A stretch of 64,000 nucleotides of DNA, from positions 89,004,360 through 89,068,359 of the forward strand of contig CM076847.1 of assembly GCA_039519185.1 (NCBI GenBank), written 5' to 3'. Shown here piece by piece: positions 44,782-57,853 of this stretch. Origin of the DNA: Astragalus membranaceus. Taxonomy: Eukaryota; Streptophyta; Magnoliopsida; Fabales; Fabaceae. Every line of letters begins with the position of its first letter. Within the stretch, counting starts at the first letter, position 1. Position numbers and translations under genes: made by a program. The notes under the pieces are model-generated. The model had not been told where the DNA came from. It saw nothing but the letters and a program-made list of their open reading frames with translations, and made no database searches.

Positions 44782-47700
44782 TATATTTTACTAGGAAATA
44801 TGGAGGGTTTTCCAGGTTTCTCGAGTAAAATAGAAATAAAGATAAAAATGCACTAATTTTGTCAAGGTCGTCCCTTTTTTAGAAATTATTGAAAAATGAT
44901 TGGTTGATATAGAACAAAAAGTAAAGAAGGATCACTGGGGATCTGAAGGAGCATTTGGGGCTCTGATGATCTAACTCACAGTCGATGCTTGACGCATTGA
45001 TTGGAGTTAAACTGAAGGACCGATGAGGTCTGAAGGGCATGCCTAAGCCTGATGGACCAATGGGTCTGATGGAGCGCAAACTAGCAATGAAACTAGTAAA
45101 ACGGTCTGCTCGGGGGGTGGCCTTTTTCGAGCGGCCATGGGGCAAGGTCAGGTCGTTGACCTGATTTGCGCACCTCGAAGGACGTGCACTGTGTTTTTTA
45201 GGCGGACACAGCTAGTCTGAAGGGCCTGGGGCCGGATGATCCGTCGGTTGCTCGATAACGCGACGTGCGATCTGGATTGAAGGACCATTGTTGGTCTGAA
45301 GGAGCGCTTGGGCCCTGAGGGACCGCTGAGGGTCTGGAGGGGTACTGAGATTCTGAATTGTGATATGAGACCAGCATTTGGAGTGCTGACTCTGGGGGGA
45401 CAGATGGCGTACTTGCCTAGAACACACCTAATGAATGCATTTACCTGAGAAGGGAAAAGCTATCTATATTTGGTATGTCTAAAAATGCAATGAATGATGT
45501 ATGCGTGCAATATAGGTATGTGAAATGGTAAGTGTTCGATGGGTGAATGAAATGTGGCAGATGCTGTGAGTCGAAGTTGATGGGACATGGAGGTTGACGA
45601 ACAACGTGTGTGAATGCAGATAAAGTAGGAATGTGGTCGTGCTGATTGATTTTGGTGGAATGATGAATGTGATGGAATGAGCAATTTTTCTCTTTGTCTT
45701 TTTTTTTGCTTTTCTCTTTTTTTTTTCTTGGTATATGAGTGTATGAAATGCAAAGTGTGAATGGGATGCAAATGTAATGCTTTGACGCGAATGCCATGCA
45801 TGGTACAAAGATATGATTAGTAATGTAAAAAAAAAACTCTTTTTTGGGGGCAACGATGAGACCGGCACTTGGACATCTATTGAAGCAAACAATGTCATGT
45901 ATGTAATGTGATGAACGTGAGATGATGAATGAAATGGGTATACCATGGGTGTTGAACCTGATGGAATGAGAAAGTTGACAACGGTGAATGAGATGTGAAT
46001 ATGACTGTAGTGATTAATTTTTGGTGTGACGATGAATGTAATGGATGGATTTTTCTTTTTGCTTTTTTCTTATTTATTTTGCTTCTTTTCTTGATGCATG
46101 CAATGCGAATGTGAATATAATGCGAATGTAATACTTTGATGCAAATACTATGGTGAATAAAGGAAACACATGAATGCATAGCAAATGATATGATTGGTGA
46201 AGTAGAAAGCTTTTGGCAACGATGAGACCGGCACTTGGCACGTCTATCGAAGCAAAAAAGTGTTAAAGGTATGCAATGTGATGAATGTGCAATGCGAAAG
46301 TGAGTGGACTACAAAAGGCCCGTGAATGATGGATGTTGAAGTTGGTCGGAAACAGAAATTGATAAGCTGTGGATGCGGATGCAGATAACATGCGAATGCA
46401 AATGTACTGTTGATTGCATGATGGAATGCTCTATGCTTTGGTGGGAGTAACGGGTGCAATGTGGATGATTTTTGCCTTTTTGGTTTTCTCTTGTTTTTCC
46501 TCTTTTCATGAATAAATGAATGAATCAATGAATGAATGAATGAACGTGCACACGTAATGCTTAGATGAAGGGTTGTGGTAGCTGCATGACTTGATGTTGT
46601 ATGATGCAATGATTGGATAATTGTTGGGATGTGGGAGGTTTTTTCTGTCTTTTCGTTTTATTGTCTTTTTGGTATGAAATGAGAATATGAATGTGATGGA
46701 TACGTAATATTTTGATGCAAACGCTACGGTGAATAAAAGGAAATGCCTAAATACATGGTGCAATGATGCGATTGATTGGGATGTAGACAGGCTTTTGGTA
46801 ATGATGCAACCGGCATTTGACATTTTTATTGAAGCGATACATCTTAAGCGTGGCTATGCATGCCCGCATACGCAATGCGTAATGCACAAGAAGCAAAATT
46901 GTGTAGGCAAAACAAGTGGAATGTGAATGCATGTACCATACTTGTATGAAAGAGCTGTGATGGGTATGATCAGATGCATGGTTTAATTCTAGAATAATGA
47001 GGACATGTATAATGCATGATTTGTTGGTAACAACACTTTTTGCTTTTGTAAGGATGCAAAAATGTTTGATGTGAAATGAAACTTTTGATGCTGGAAACAA
47101 GGAGCTGAACATTTTGAATTGATCGTTCCTTGGAAGAAAGATTTTTGATGGCTTGGACTTGAACTCTGGTAAGCTCAAGATTGCCATTTTGAAAAATGTG
47201 GCAATTTATTAGTGCCTTTTCTAGAGATCGGGATGTGTATTTGCAGATGGGTTCTCATTTGGTTATGATGACCCATGATGGCTAAGCTTTCAAGTCTAAG
47301 ATGTTAACTTAGAGGGATTGTCATTATTGTGTGTCTCTCTCTTTGAAGCATTTGCTTAATAAATATGAAAAACAGTGCGAATGAATGGAATGAATGGAAT
47401 GGGAGGCAGAAGGATTCTTTCGGGCCGAGGGATATGATGCCCCGGTCTACAAAATGACAAGGTTGCCCCAATCCATGAAAGGTGAAGATTGCTCCATCTC
47501 GAGTGGGATTGTGATAGGGTGTAAAGTTAGAATAATGGTTTGGAAACTGGTCTGGTACGGCTACATGAGTGTAGTATATGAACGGGATGAAAGATGAGGG
47601 TATTTTGGGGATGCTAAAAAAAAAATCTCCCTGAGTTTGAGTGGAATGGAGGGTGAAGTATTGCCCCATTTTGATATGATAAGTCAAGTAACTGTCTTAG

Positions 47701-50700
47701 TAGGGATTTGTGGTTTTCCTTGGGAAGGATTCCACAAGCTAAGACAGTCAAGAGTTTTTGGTTCGATGAAAATTCACTTTGTTGATGATCACTGTTATCT
47801 TCTCTTGATGAACTTCGAGCGTGCAAGCCCTTTAAAGTTTTTTTTTTTAATTTTTTGTGTAATAATATTTTTCTTTGTTTTTTTTTTGAGAAAATAAATT
47901 ATTCTGATTATTTTGTCCTAGAGTATAAGCTTTGAGAAAAATGGAAGCAACCAATCACTGATCGGAATAGGCCTTCGGATTGTAATATGGCCAGTAGTTA
48001 ATGATTCATGAAGGAAATGATTATTTTGCTCTTAAGAGTGTTCGGGGTTGATTGAGACAAAAAATCTTTTATGCACTTCATGGTAGAATGAACCAGTTTT
48101 AGGGTTGTAGCGCATTTGAGGGTTTATGGAGGATAGGATGCCTAGGCCAAAGGAAGTGTTTGAGGGTTTATTTCAGACAAGGATCTTTTATATGCTCGAT
48201 GGTGTGAAGTGTCAGCTCACAATTTCTACCGCTTTGGTTTTCAGGATTTCACTTTTTTGTGATTTTTTTCTTTTTTTCTTTCGAGCTGAGCGAGCTGTTA
48301 GATATGGGATTGATCCTTATCTAAGGTGTTTGAAAGATTTTTGATTTTTTTTGACTCGAAGTGGGTAGCAAAGGGCATTTCTCCTCTTTTTTTGGATTTT
48401 TGGATATAGGAAAATGGCCAAACTCCAATTCAAATTATGATTGCTTATTTTCTTGAAATTGTAACTATAGGACAAAACTTCATTTTAATATATTTGCTTT
48501 TTCTTTATTATTATTTTTTATGCCGTAATTTTTGCTTAGATTGCCCTTATGAGTTTTCAACCTAACGGGCTTTTCTTTTTTGGATTTCTTTTGTTTTTTT
48601 TTTACTCAAAGGACTTGCACGAGTGTTTGGAATGCCGACAGAAAATCTTAGTGCTCATTATTCTGCCCCAGTATGGAGCATACAAAGTGCTATTCGTGAA
48701 ATTTCATCACTGGGGGAAAGCGAATGAAATACTCTTGTGGGGACTGGGCCTTTTAAGGATGGTTGGGTCTAGTTTTGAAAATGAAGAAAGATGGGGATAG
48801 TACAACTGACTCAAACAAGAGTAAACACACATGCCGTGTTAGTTTATTTTGCAAATGCTTCATGGAGAGTTAACACCGCTTAAGATAGAACAATTTTAAT
48901 TGTTAAAACCACACAAGTTAACAAAATAGACATTTAAGTTTCTTATCACGGGTGTGAGATATATGTTGGCTGGTGTCCTTGGTGGGGCACGCAGTGGCTA
49001 AGGGTCAAGCCTATGATATGGTCAATATTGTAGTGACCATGATGGTGAATGAGTTATTGGTGAATTCCATTGAAGGGTTAAGTGGGTGGATGGTTTCCAT
49101 AACTGTGGTAGGTGTGAGTAGGATGTATATGGGGTGAAGAGTGAAAAACTTGTTGTTGGTGAATCAAGTTAGGGTATGACAACATTTTCCAAGGAAGAGG
49201 AATCAATTCAAATGTATTTCCAAGAATGCATCGTTTCTCATCAAACAGTGTGTCAAAAAAAAACTTATGAGTTTTATTTTTTATTTTTTGAAAAATTATT
49301 TGAATATGCTAGAATGCATGAACATATGGATGTTGTTGTACACAGACAATGATGCAGGTGAATGAAATGCATAATGATACCTTAAGCAAGTGTGTGATTT
49401 TTATTTTTTAAAGTTCAACTAGAGTGAGAGGCTAACAAAACAACAAAAAAAAAACTATTGGATGATGAACGATGCAAGAATAGAAAAAAATGAAGCAAAT
49501 CCTAATTTTGTTTTAATGCATGTGAGAGGATTAATGCCCCTGAGATGGATATGAGAGGAATAAATGACTTTCGTTTTTTTTTTATGAAGCATGAAGCTGA
49601 TTACTGTATCTGAGATGCATGGGGATGAAGGACTTTTGTTTTTGTTTCTTTATGATGCGTGAATGAATATAATTTTGTTATAATACCAATGTGATATTTA
49701 TGGATATGCAAGATGATGCACTTTGGATGAGATGAATGATATTTTTGTTATTTTCTAGATGATAAGATGCATGGTAAGGGGAATGATAATGAAATGTTTA
49801 TGGAAAAATCATTTTAGTATGAATGCATATTGATTTTTTTTTATGTTTTCTTTGAATATGAACATATGGATGTTTGTCGTACATGAGCAACAAGGGAGAT
49901 GAAATGCGTGATGATTTTTGAATGTGACAGAAGGATACCTTAAATTGGTATGGAAGATGAATGATGCAATAATGGAAAAGTTTCTGATTTTTATTTTGAT
50001 GCATGTAGGAATATGAGATGCATGTAAGAGGAATAATTTTTTTTATGATGCATTTGAGTAATGTCGTTAAGGTGGATGTGAAAGAACTAAATGGCCCCCC
50101 TTTTTTCATATAATGCATGAAGAGGGAATGAAATGATGAATGAATATATAATACCACAGTGATATTTTTCTAGTGTGGATACGCAATATGGACAAATAAT
50201 GCAAATGATATTTCTGTTATTTAGAGATGATGAGATGCATGGTGGCGAAACGAGATGTGTATGAAAAGAATGATCTTATTTTTTATGAATGTATGATGAA
50301 GATGTAAGTGCATGGAATGCACATGATTGTTTGATTCCAATGACATGTAAGATGTTCAAAGAAATGATTATTTTAAATGAGTTTATTTTTTTTAAGAGGT
50401 CATGCAACATGCAAAGTTACAAATTCTCATTTATTTTATTGGATGATCAATGATGTATGAAAAGAGTAATGACATGTTTTTTTTTCTAGAAAACGACACA
50501 TGCAGGGAAAATGATTGTTTGATTTTCTAATAGAATGCTATGTCAAGTGTGCGAAGAAACAATTATTGTAAATGACCCTTTTATAGAGAGGCAATGCAGC
50601 GTGGTGATGATGCAAACACTCTCTTTTCATTTGATGATGATTGATGCAAGAATAAGAGAATAGGGTTGTGATTCTTGTTTTTTTTGTTGAAATGTAAATC

Positions 50701-52303
50701 ATGAATGAACACCTGACAAATGTATATTGCATGATGAAAATGCAAATGCATGAAATGCTGGAGGAATGTTCACTTGGAAATGTCAGTTATTCTAAATAAT
50801 TTTAGGAGGCAATGCAGCACGTGACCGATGCAGAGCCTCTTTCATGTATCAGAATGAAATGCTAAATACCTATCTTTGAATGATGCGAAAATGATGACAT
50901 GATTTTTGAAATGATGCTTGTTGAAACAGTGTATAGATGATGTGTGGATGAAATGGCGTATGGGTGATTTAAAGAAACAATGTTTTTTTTTTGAGGATGA
51001 GCGAAAATGTGTGTGAATGCTATGTTTTTTTCATGCATTTCATGATGTTGCAAATGATGAAATGCCTATATTATTTAATGATGATTTTTGTGAATGATTA
51101 TGAATGAATGGAAATACATGCTACATGCGATATTCAATTATTTATCACAAATTTTTTTAATGGTGATCATGTTTTTTTACTCTTTTCATTTTCATAAAAA
51201 AAAACAATGCAATGTATGAATAATGTTGCATGATGAAGATGAGAGGAATGTGAATGGATGATCACTTTAAAAGTGGCAATGCAATATGATTTTTTCCAAA
51301 AATGATTTTTTCGGTGGCAATGCAATATGATGATGAATAATGCAAGAAAGTGGCATTATTTTATTTTTATTTTATTTTGGAAATGATGCATGCTAGATGA
51401 CTAATGCATTTGAGGTGGATAGAAATGAATGACTTTTATTTTTGTTTTTTATGGTGCATGAAGAGGGTGCATGAATATGATTTTTTATAATACAAGGTGA
51501 TATTCTTTGGGTGTTTGAATATGCAAGATGATGCAAAAAGAAATATGATATCTATATTAGTTTCTATATGATGAGATGCATGCTAGTGAAATGATAATGA
51601 GATGCGTATGAAAATAATGATCTTATTTTGTTAAAAAAAATGATGATTGTTGGTTTTTTTTTTTTGTATGATGATGTTGCCTCATGTGCACGCAAATGAA
51701 GGAAGTATGAAAATATTTTTTTTGAGTGATTTTATTTTGGAGAGATGCTGACCTAGATTAATAGGGAGAGTAAATATAATGCCCCTGTGTCCTAGGTGGG
51801 TCATGTCTAAATTGGGATTTTCAACATGGTCTAGGGTCGCTTATGTGATCAATCTATCAGGTGGCTCTATTCACTTCCTCACAACGGACTCCAGAGCTAA
51901 AATCTCATTCCTGATATGATCCACAACGATAGCGAGCTACCTGGTGTGGGATACCATGAAAGAGCGTACTCTGGCTGAGACTTTCATGAAAGTCAGACAG
52001 ATAAAATCCAGAATGACTGTCACTAATAATCCCCACTCGTCCTAGGTTATTTGCAGACCCGGGTATAGGGCCCCACTCAAAGGTGTGTGCAAAAGTGTAG
52101 GTGAAGTGTGTGATGAGGGCAAAGTACCTAAACTAACCAAGCTGAACATGATATACAGCAATAAGAACAAAAAAAGTCGTCTACCTTAAGGTTCAATAAT
52201 ATAAAGAAATGCTAGTAAATAAAATAAGCATAAGGGCAAAAACCAAATATAAAGCTAATAAAAACTTACACATTTAGTTAACCAGGCTTGACTCTCTTAA
52301 TTT
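44782..52303 (-). other. Interior of the LARD-like element, no gag-pol
   Basis: No retroviral domain seen on either strand. The many small ORFs are H/I/T/S-rich translations of ATGAATG-rich sequence. 44900-45420 repeats TCTGAAGGA(G/C)CG-type phrases. 45840-46830 has three imperfect copies of a block with GATG(A/C)(G/A)ACCGGCA(C/T)TTG. 49280-51700 has degenerate repeats around GATGCATG and a GTGATATT...ATGCAAGATGATGCA block (about 49690, 50160, 51490). 51740-52300 is a less repetitive leader behind the PBS. Confidence 0.6.
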
Positions 52304-52322
52304 GTCCCCAGTGAAGTCGCCA
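52304..52322 (-). other. Primer binding site, Ogre/Tat type
   Basis: Minus-strand TGGCGACTTCACTGGGGAC, two bases inside the 5' LTR. It resembles the PBS of Ogre-type elements (tRNA-Arg from memory); the tRNA match was not checked. Confidence 0.6.
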
Positions 52323-52324
52323 GC

Positions 52325-54976
52325 TGTAGCGACCGAAAAATTCGGAGGAGGGATTCTTCGAAGTTCTTGAAATGAAGCCGCCACCAAAGTTTTAGTTTAA
52401 GGGCAAACATTGGAAAATCCCTATTGAGTGGATAAGGAGGTCTTGCGGACCAGGTTTAGGCTCGGGAGTCGTTTATGCGTAGGGAAGGTATTAGCACCCT
52501 ACGACATCCTTCCTAAGGAAGGCTACCTTTTAACTAAATGTGTAGACGTTTATTAATTCAAAAATAATGATTTTACCCTTATAATAATAATAAAAACAAA
52601 AGAAGACTCGATAAACAAATAGTTATTTTTTGTACTTTTGGAGAAAAAATGAGAGAAATGAATTAAAAGAAGAGAAAAAAAAATGTTTTTTATTAATGCA
52701 ATTGACAGAGGTCGGCCGCCCTCTGCTCCTACGTATCTCCTGGTAGAGAATCAAATCACACGTAGTTCTTGGTAGAAAATATTTGTGTGTTGGTGTTTTT
52801 TAATTATTTATTTTTGAAATTGGGAGAGATATTCGTAATGACCAAACAAGTAAAACTCAGAGTGATCATCACTCATAGCCCGTTTGAAAACCAAGGTTGT
52901 TACTAACGATCAAACAAGCCGGACTCAGAGTGACCATTAGTAACAACCCCCCTTTTTTTTTGAATAATTGTAGAAAAAGCGCGGTTTGGGAGCATTATGA
53001 TGTAACAAAGTAAAAAGGAGAGTTGTGATAGGAAAAGGAGTATAATTAACAGGGTGTTGTGTTATTAAAAAGGGATGAATAGCAACAGATGTTGTATTTT
53101 TAAAAAACTGGTGGTGTAAATACTAAACAGGGGTCGCAGTAATAAAGGGGGTGGGCGCAGTAGCGGCCCAGCTCAATATTAGGTGCGCCGGCCCACGAAG
53201 TATGGGCTTCCCAAGGGGTGTGACAATTAAAATGGGGGGTGGGAATTGAAATCTGAATAATAAAAAAAAGATAAACTAATAAACCTACTATATAAGTGAC
53301 AGAAAAAAAAAATGAAACCCTAATCTAAATCCTCTCCTCCTCTCGGCGCCGCGACTCTCACTCACACTCTCTAACCCTAATTTTGCTTCTCACGGCGCAG
53401 CTCTCTCCCCTCCTCCGTAACACTCTTAGCTCCTCCTCACCAAGCCGCAACAATCCCTCCTCTCCTCACCAAACCTATTCTCAAATCTTCTCTCTCCAGT
53501 GACAGCGCTGTTCGCCCTCCCTCTCAACTCTAACCTTCGTTTTTTTTTTCGTTCTCACCGAGTCTCCTCTCCTCACCACGACCTAAGTTCGCTCCTCTTC
53601 CTCACCGACCGGTACTCTTTTCCAAAACCGCAGTGCTCCCCCTTCTCTGCTCATCGCCTTAAGTCACGGGGTGGTGGATCGGTGGCGGTATGGTTCCTTT
53701 GGAGTTAGATGGTTGTTGCGTTTGGGCTACGGTTTAGTGATTTGGGGTCGACGCGATGGCTACGGTGATGTGGGTGGCGAAGAGGGGTTTTTTTAATGGT
53801 GGAGCACGGTGGTTCACAGCGGCGTTGGAGGGAGGTTTATAGTGGCGGTACGGTGGTGTGGGTCATTTAGGGGCGAGTGGCCGTTTGGGGGTGGCTGGCC
53901 GGGTGACAGTGATATGGTGGTTGTGAGGGAGGAGAAGGTTGGCTACGTGTTGAAGCGCGGGTTCTGTGTTGGTGATTGACGACGGTCCATGGCGAGGCTA
54001 CGGTGGTTCACGGCGGCCGGAGGTAAAATTTCACTCTTTTCTCTTTCTTTTTTATCTCACTGTCTCTCAATCCCCCTCTCTTTGCATTCGGTTTTTAAAA
54101 GATCTAAGTGCCAAATTTTTAGAAACCGAGCTCTCGTGCACCTCAGCTGCTACCCCTTTTGCCTTTCTGAACCTTAGCAATTAGGGTTTCAACCTAATTT
54201 TGATTCTAAATTTCGTTTGGATTTGTGTGTTTTTGTGGGTTTGGGTGCTTCCAGTCAGTGTGTGCCTATCCTGCAACTGGGTGTTCTTGTGTGTTGGGAT
54301 ATTTTTCTGTCTATTTTGCTGTCAAATTGGTTGATTGTCTCTGCTGAAATGTGTGTCACTGTTTGGTATTTATAGGCAGATTGGTGTGATGCTAAGGACA
54401 GCAATTAGGGCAAATTTAGGGTGCTGTGGTGAGGAGGGAAAAGGACAGTCAAGGGCTCCAAGGACAGCTCCATCTTGGTCAGCAAAAGGACAGCTATTGG
54501 GGAGGAAAAAGGATCAAAAGGACAGCCCTAGGGCAAAACAGCTAGCATGCTGCGCCCCTCTCCCTTTGATTTTGCATTTTCTGATTTTTTTTGTATTTTC
54601 GGATTATTTTTATTTTCCCTAATTTGTTTTTTTGGATTCTTGTTTTTTGTACCTTTTTTGTGTTTTGGACAGCTTGTAATATAAATGGGCAGCAACCTTT
54701 TATGGTTTTTTTATTCAATTAGAGAAAAATGAAAGGAATGAATTGGGCCAACTTAAAAAAGGCTAAACAATCTCAATCATCTAAATACAAATGCAAGTTG
54801 CATAAGCATGCCCAATTACACAAGTATAGTCCAACTAAATAAATTACTAACCTTAGGCCCAAATAAGAGGTGCGGTCTCAATTAAACCAAAAGGACTAAT
54901 GGCAAATTAGACGAACAAACTAAACGAGTAGCAAAAAAAAGTAAATAAAGGAAACGGACAAAATTAGGGTATAACA
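52325..54976 (-). repeat. 5' LTR of the LARD-like element
   Basis: 2652 bp, nearly identical to 42115-44765. Differences are about nine substitutions and several 1-2-bp changes in homopolymers. Confidence 0.85.
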
Positions 54977-56325
54977 ATGAAGTACCTCTCTTTGACTATT
55001 TAGCTGCTCAACATGTAGTGGTTCAAGAGCCCGTTCACTTGACTGTTCTTGAATAGGGTGTGAATGTTTAGCTTCTTTTTCTTCTTTTACTTCTTCTAAT
55101 TCACGTTCAAGTTCATGTATTTTACGTTGAAGTATTTCCCTTTCTGATTGAGGTAAGCTTTTTAGGTGACTTAAATCGCGTTCAACATTAGGTAGTCTTT
55201 CTTCAAGTACCTTCTGCTCGGCCTCCAGTTGTTCATTGAGGGCATTTTGGTTCTTCAATTCAATTGTCGCCTGTCGCAAAGTCTTGTATCCATTCGATGC
55301 CTGATTTAATGCTTGTCTCACAACATCAAATTCAATCTCTTGTTGTGTTGCATTCAACTCGTGAAAAACCTAGTAACAATATACCAATATGAAAAGAATA
55401 AATTGTCAAGCCACAATTTATTGTTTTGCCATGTAAATATATAATACAAAGTGACTGACATATATTTCAGTGATGGTTACCTGGTTTTTCTTAAATGAGG
55501 CCACAACTTGTTTCCGATGAAGCCAAAAATCAGGCCACTTCAAACCACGCGGAAACAACATTTTAACTTTGGGACTCATCTTGCGGTTTGGCCAGACATG
55601 TTCAATTCCCCACACCTATAGAGTAATATATATGATGGTAAAAGATTTCGACAAAAAGGTAAAAAAATTGATATAGTCGATGACAACACAATAAAATACT
55701 TGTAGCACAACAACACACCCCATAAGATACAAACTTGTTGAGCTATTTGATTGTTCCAAAATATCCAAAACTTTCATCAACTTCTGCACCAAATTATGAT
55801 ACACTGCAAGGCCCCAATTAAATGCCCCAAGGGAATCTAGGTTGCCTAATACCTTAATGCATCTACAACTAATACCAGTGGATGCGTTGGGGAAGTAAAA
55901 CTCTTCCATTGCAAGCAGTATATACAGTCTACAGAAATCATCCACATTCTCATCGCCGGAAAGCGTCATCAGTTTTTCATAAATTGCCGATAAAGTCATA
56001 TTTGTTCCTTCAAGTAAGGTTAGGGTATATGAAGTAATGTCATCCTCAAAATGGACTTCTTCTCCAACTATGGCAAGTCCTACGGCATAACACACATCTA
56101 AAGGACTAAATTCAACAATCCTATTCTGTATTCTAAACCACCCTCTTTTTTTAATCCCAACGTCTACATAATTCTTCCAACAAAATTCCAGATATGTTTA
56201 TTTTTTCCGGTAAAAACATTAACCATTTTAAAAGGCGTAGCATCAATCATTTCCTTTTGACCTTTTGTAAGATTTTGATTAACTTTGCCGATAAATTTTG
56301 TTGTACACTTATGTCGCACACGCAC
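54977..56325 (-). pseudogene. DUF1985-like/coiled-coil gene split by the LARD
   Basis: Three minus-strand exons. Exon 56325-55700 carries the domain also seen in the 5.3-kb gene: LTKGQKEMIDATPFKM, LLEELCRRWD, DVCYAVGLAIVGEEVHFEDD, NVDDFCRLYILLAMEEFYFP and LDSLGAFNWGLAVYHNLV. Exon 55615-55481 has LFPRGLKWPDFW (the 5.3-kb gene has RFPRILDWIDV). Exon 55370-54977 is a coiled coil (KVLEERLPNVERDLSHL, ELERELEEVKEEKEAKH), cut by the LTR and continued at 42109. Two frameshifts lie in the first exon, either side of LLEELCRRWD, the second at an A7 run. No ULP1 catalytic domain follows the stop. A short first exon at 56524 (MGKARTKKQP) is possible but has a stop. Confidence 0.65.
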
Positions 56326-56529
56326 CTACAGCAACATCACCGAAGACAAAATGCTCAGTGGGATATATATTATGGTAAATGCCAACAACTAGACAATGTG
56401 ATAAACCTAAAACCATATTACTATTACTCACCGTTTCGGATTTTGAATAAGTAGTGTACGACATTATACTTGTCTTCTAGATAGTTGGGCTTGTTGGCTG
56501 CTTCTTGGTCCGCGCTTTACCCATAACCT

Positions 56530-57852
56530 CTTGCTCATCAAATATATACTAAATAAGTGCTTCCAAACACTTGTTAAAATAAGAAAACCAAACAAAGAGT
56601 GTGTCAATCAAGCACTTATTATACAAATGTTTATTATATAAGTGTTTATGTCATAACCAATTTGTATAATCAAAGAGAAACTATGGGTAAACAATTTTCA
56701 TAAACTATACTGAAAAGCTTATTGAAATAAATTGAAACCAGCTTATAAGTCAATCCAAACTATAAGCTATCTTCATCAGTAATAAGTCTAAAATAGTTTA
56801 TTATAAGTCAATCCAAAGTCCGTCTAAGATCAGAACTTTAAACATTATCACCACAATGTTATCAAAAACTCAATCTACAAACTACACCGACATCACAAAA
56901 TTACCATCCTTATTCTCTAAAATAAGGTGAATCGATACGAAGGCGATACGAGACGACGGCGATACAAGATACATTTATATCACAATCAATGACATAATCA
57001 TTACAAGACACATAACATTTAGAGTCACAGAATCAAACAACTTAAATATCAGAATCACACACAAAATCAAAACTACAGAAACTCTAAAAGATGGAAAACC
57101 TTACCTCAGAATATCTTCAGATGCAGAGACGCAAAAAGCAACAGAAATCGCGACTGAGGGAGAAAAACAGAACCCTTTCCTCAAAGGACCAGAATCGTTT
57201 CCATCCTCCTTCCAGAAACAGAACAATGAAAGCAGCTGAGGGAGAACAACAGAGCTTCGGCGAGATGGAGGAGACGCTGTCAACGATTGAAAGGGTTTCG
57301 CGAGTGAATCGAACTTGCGAAGACCTTCAGCGAGTGAAACGGTTTTGCGAGTGAAAGTGTTTGTCGCGAGTTGAAGGGTTTCAGCGATTTTAGTGAGACG
57401 TGAAGTTATTCTGAACCATTTCGCGAGAGTGAAAGTGTTTTTTCTGAAGCGTGAGAGTTGTGTGTAAGTTGAGAGTTTTTGGGTGAGAAAGTGCGTGAGC
57501 TGAGAGCTGTGTGTGTGGGAGGGTGTGGGAGTGATCAAAAAAACCTAATCATTTGTTTTTTTTAATTTCATTTAAATGACAGTGGGTCCCACCATAGTAA
57601 TTGTGAAGAGGATGGGCTAGGCTTATTTGTTTGTTTTTGTTTTGTGTTGTTAATTATTAAATAAATAAACAAATATTATATAAAATATAAATAAATATAT
57701 AAAAATTTTATGGAATATAATATAATATAAATATTAAATATATAATATTTTAGACTATTTAAAATATAAATATAATATTAATAAAAATTATTAATTGATA
57801 TATAAATATATAATATAATAAATAAATTTTATGGAATAGTAAAAGATTTGTG
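56530..57852. other. Upstream region, AT-rich, no clear gene
   Basis: Probably the 5' region of the minus-strand gene. 56560-56830 repeats AAGTCAATCCAAA / ATAAGC(T/A) phrases. 57270-57400 repeats GCGAGTGAA-type phrases, which create overlapping ORFs on both strands that I do not trust. 57650-57850 is almost pure AT. Confidence 0.4.
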
Positions 57853-57853
57853 G

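Larger units (their letters stand above)
42115..54976 (-). mobile_element. 12.9-kb LARD-like LTR element, Ogre/Tat-type PBS
   Basis: LTRs 42115-44765 and 52325-54976. Minus-strand ends are TGTTATACCC...TCGCTACA. Target duplication atgaa at 42110-42114 and 54977-54981. The PBS (52304-52322) and PPT (44766-44781) both give minus orientation. The 7.56-kb interior has no gag, protease, RT or integrase that I can recognise. By eye about nine substitutions separate the LTRs over 2.65 kb, so it is very recent and must have been moved by another element's enzymes. Confidence 0.9.

Noticed and set aside
45441..51053. Many H/I/S/T-rich minus-strand ORFs
   Set aside because: Composition comes from the ATGAATG-rich repeats; no gag, protease, RT or integrase motif.
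57091..57538. Plus-strand 87-residue and minus-strand 145-residue overlapping ORFs
   Set aside because: They overlap antisense in a GCGAGTGAA-repeat stretch; neither has a recognisable domain or splice context.
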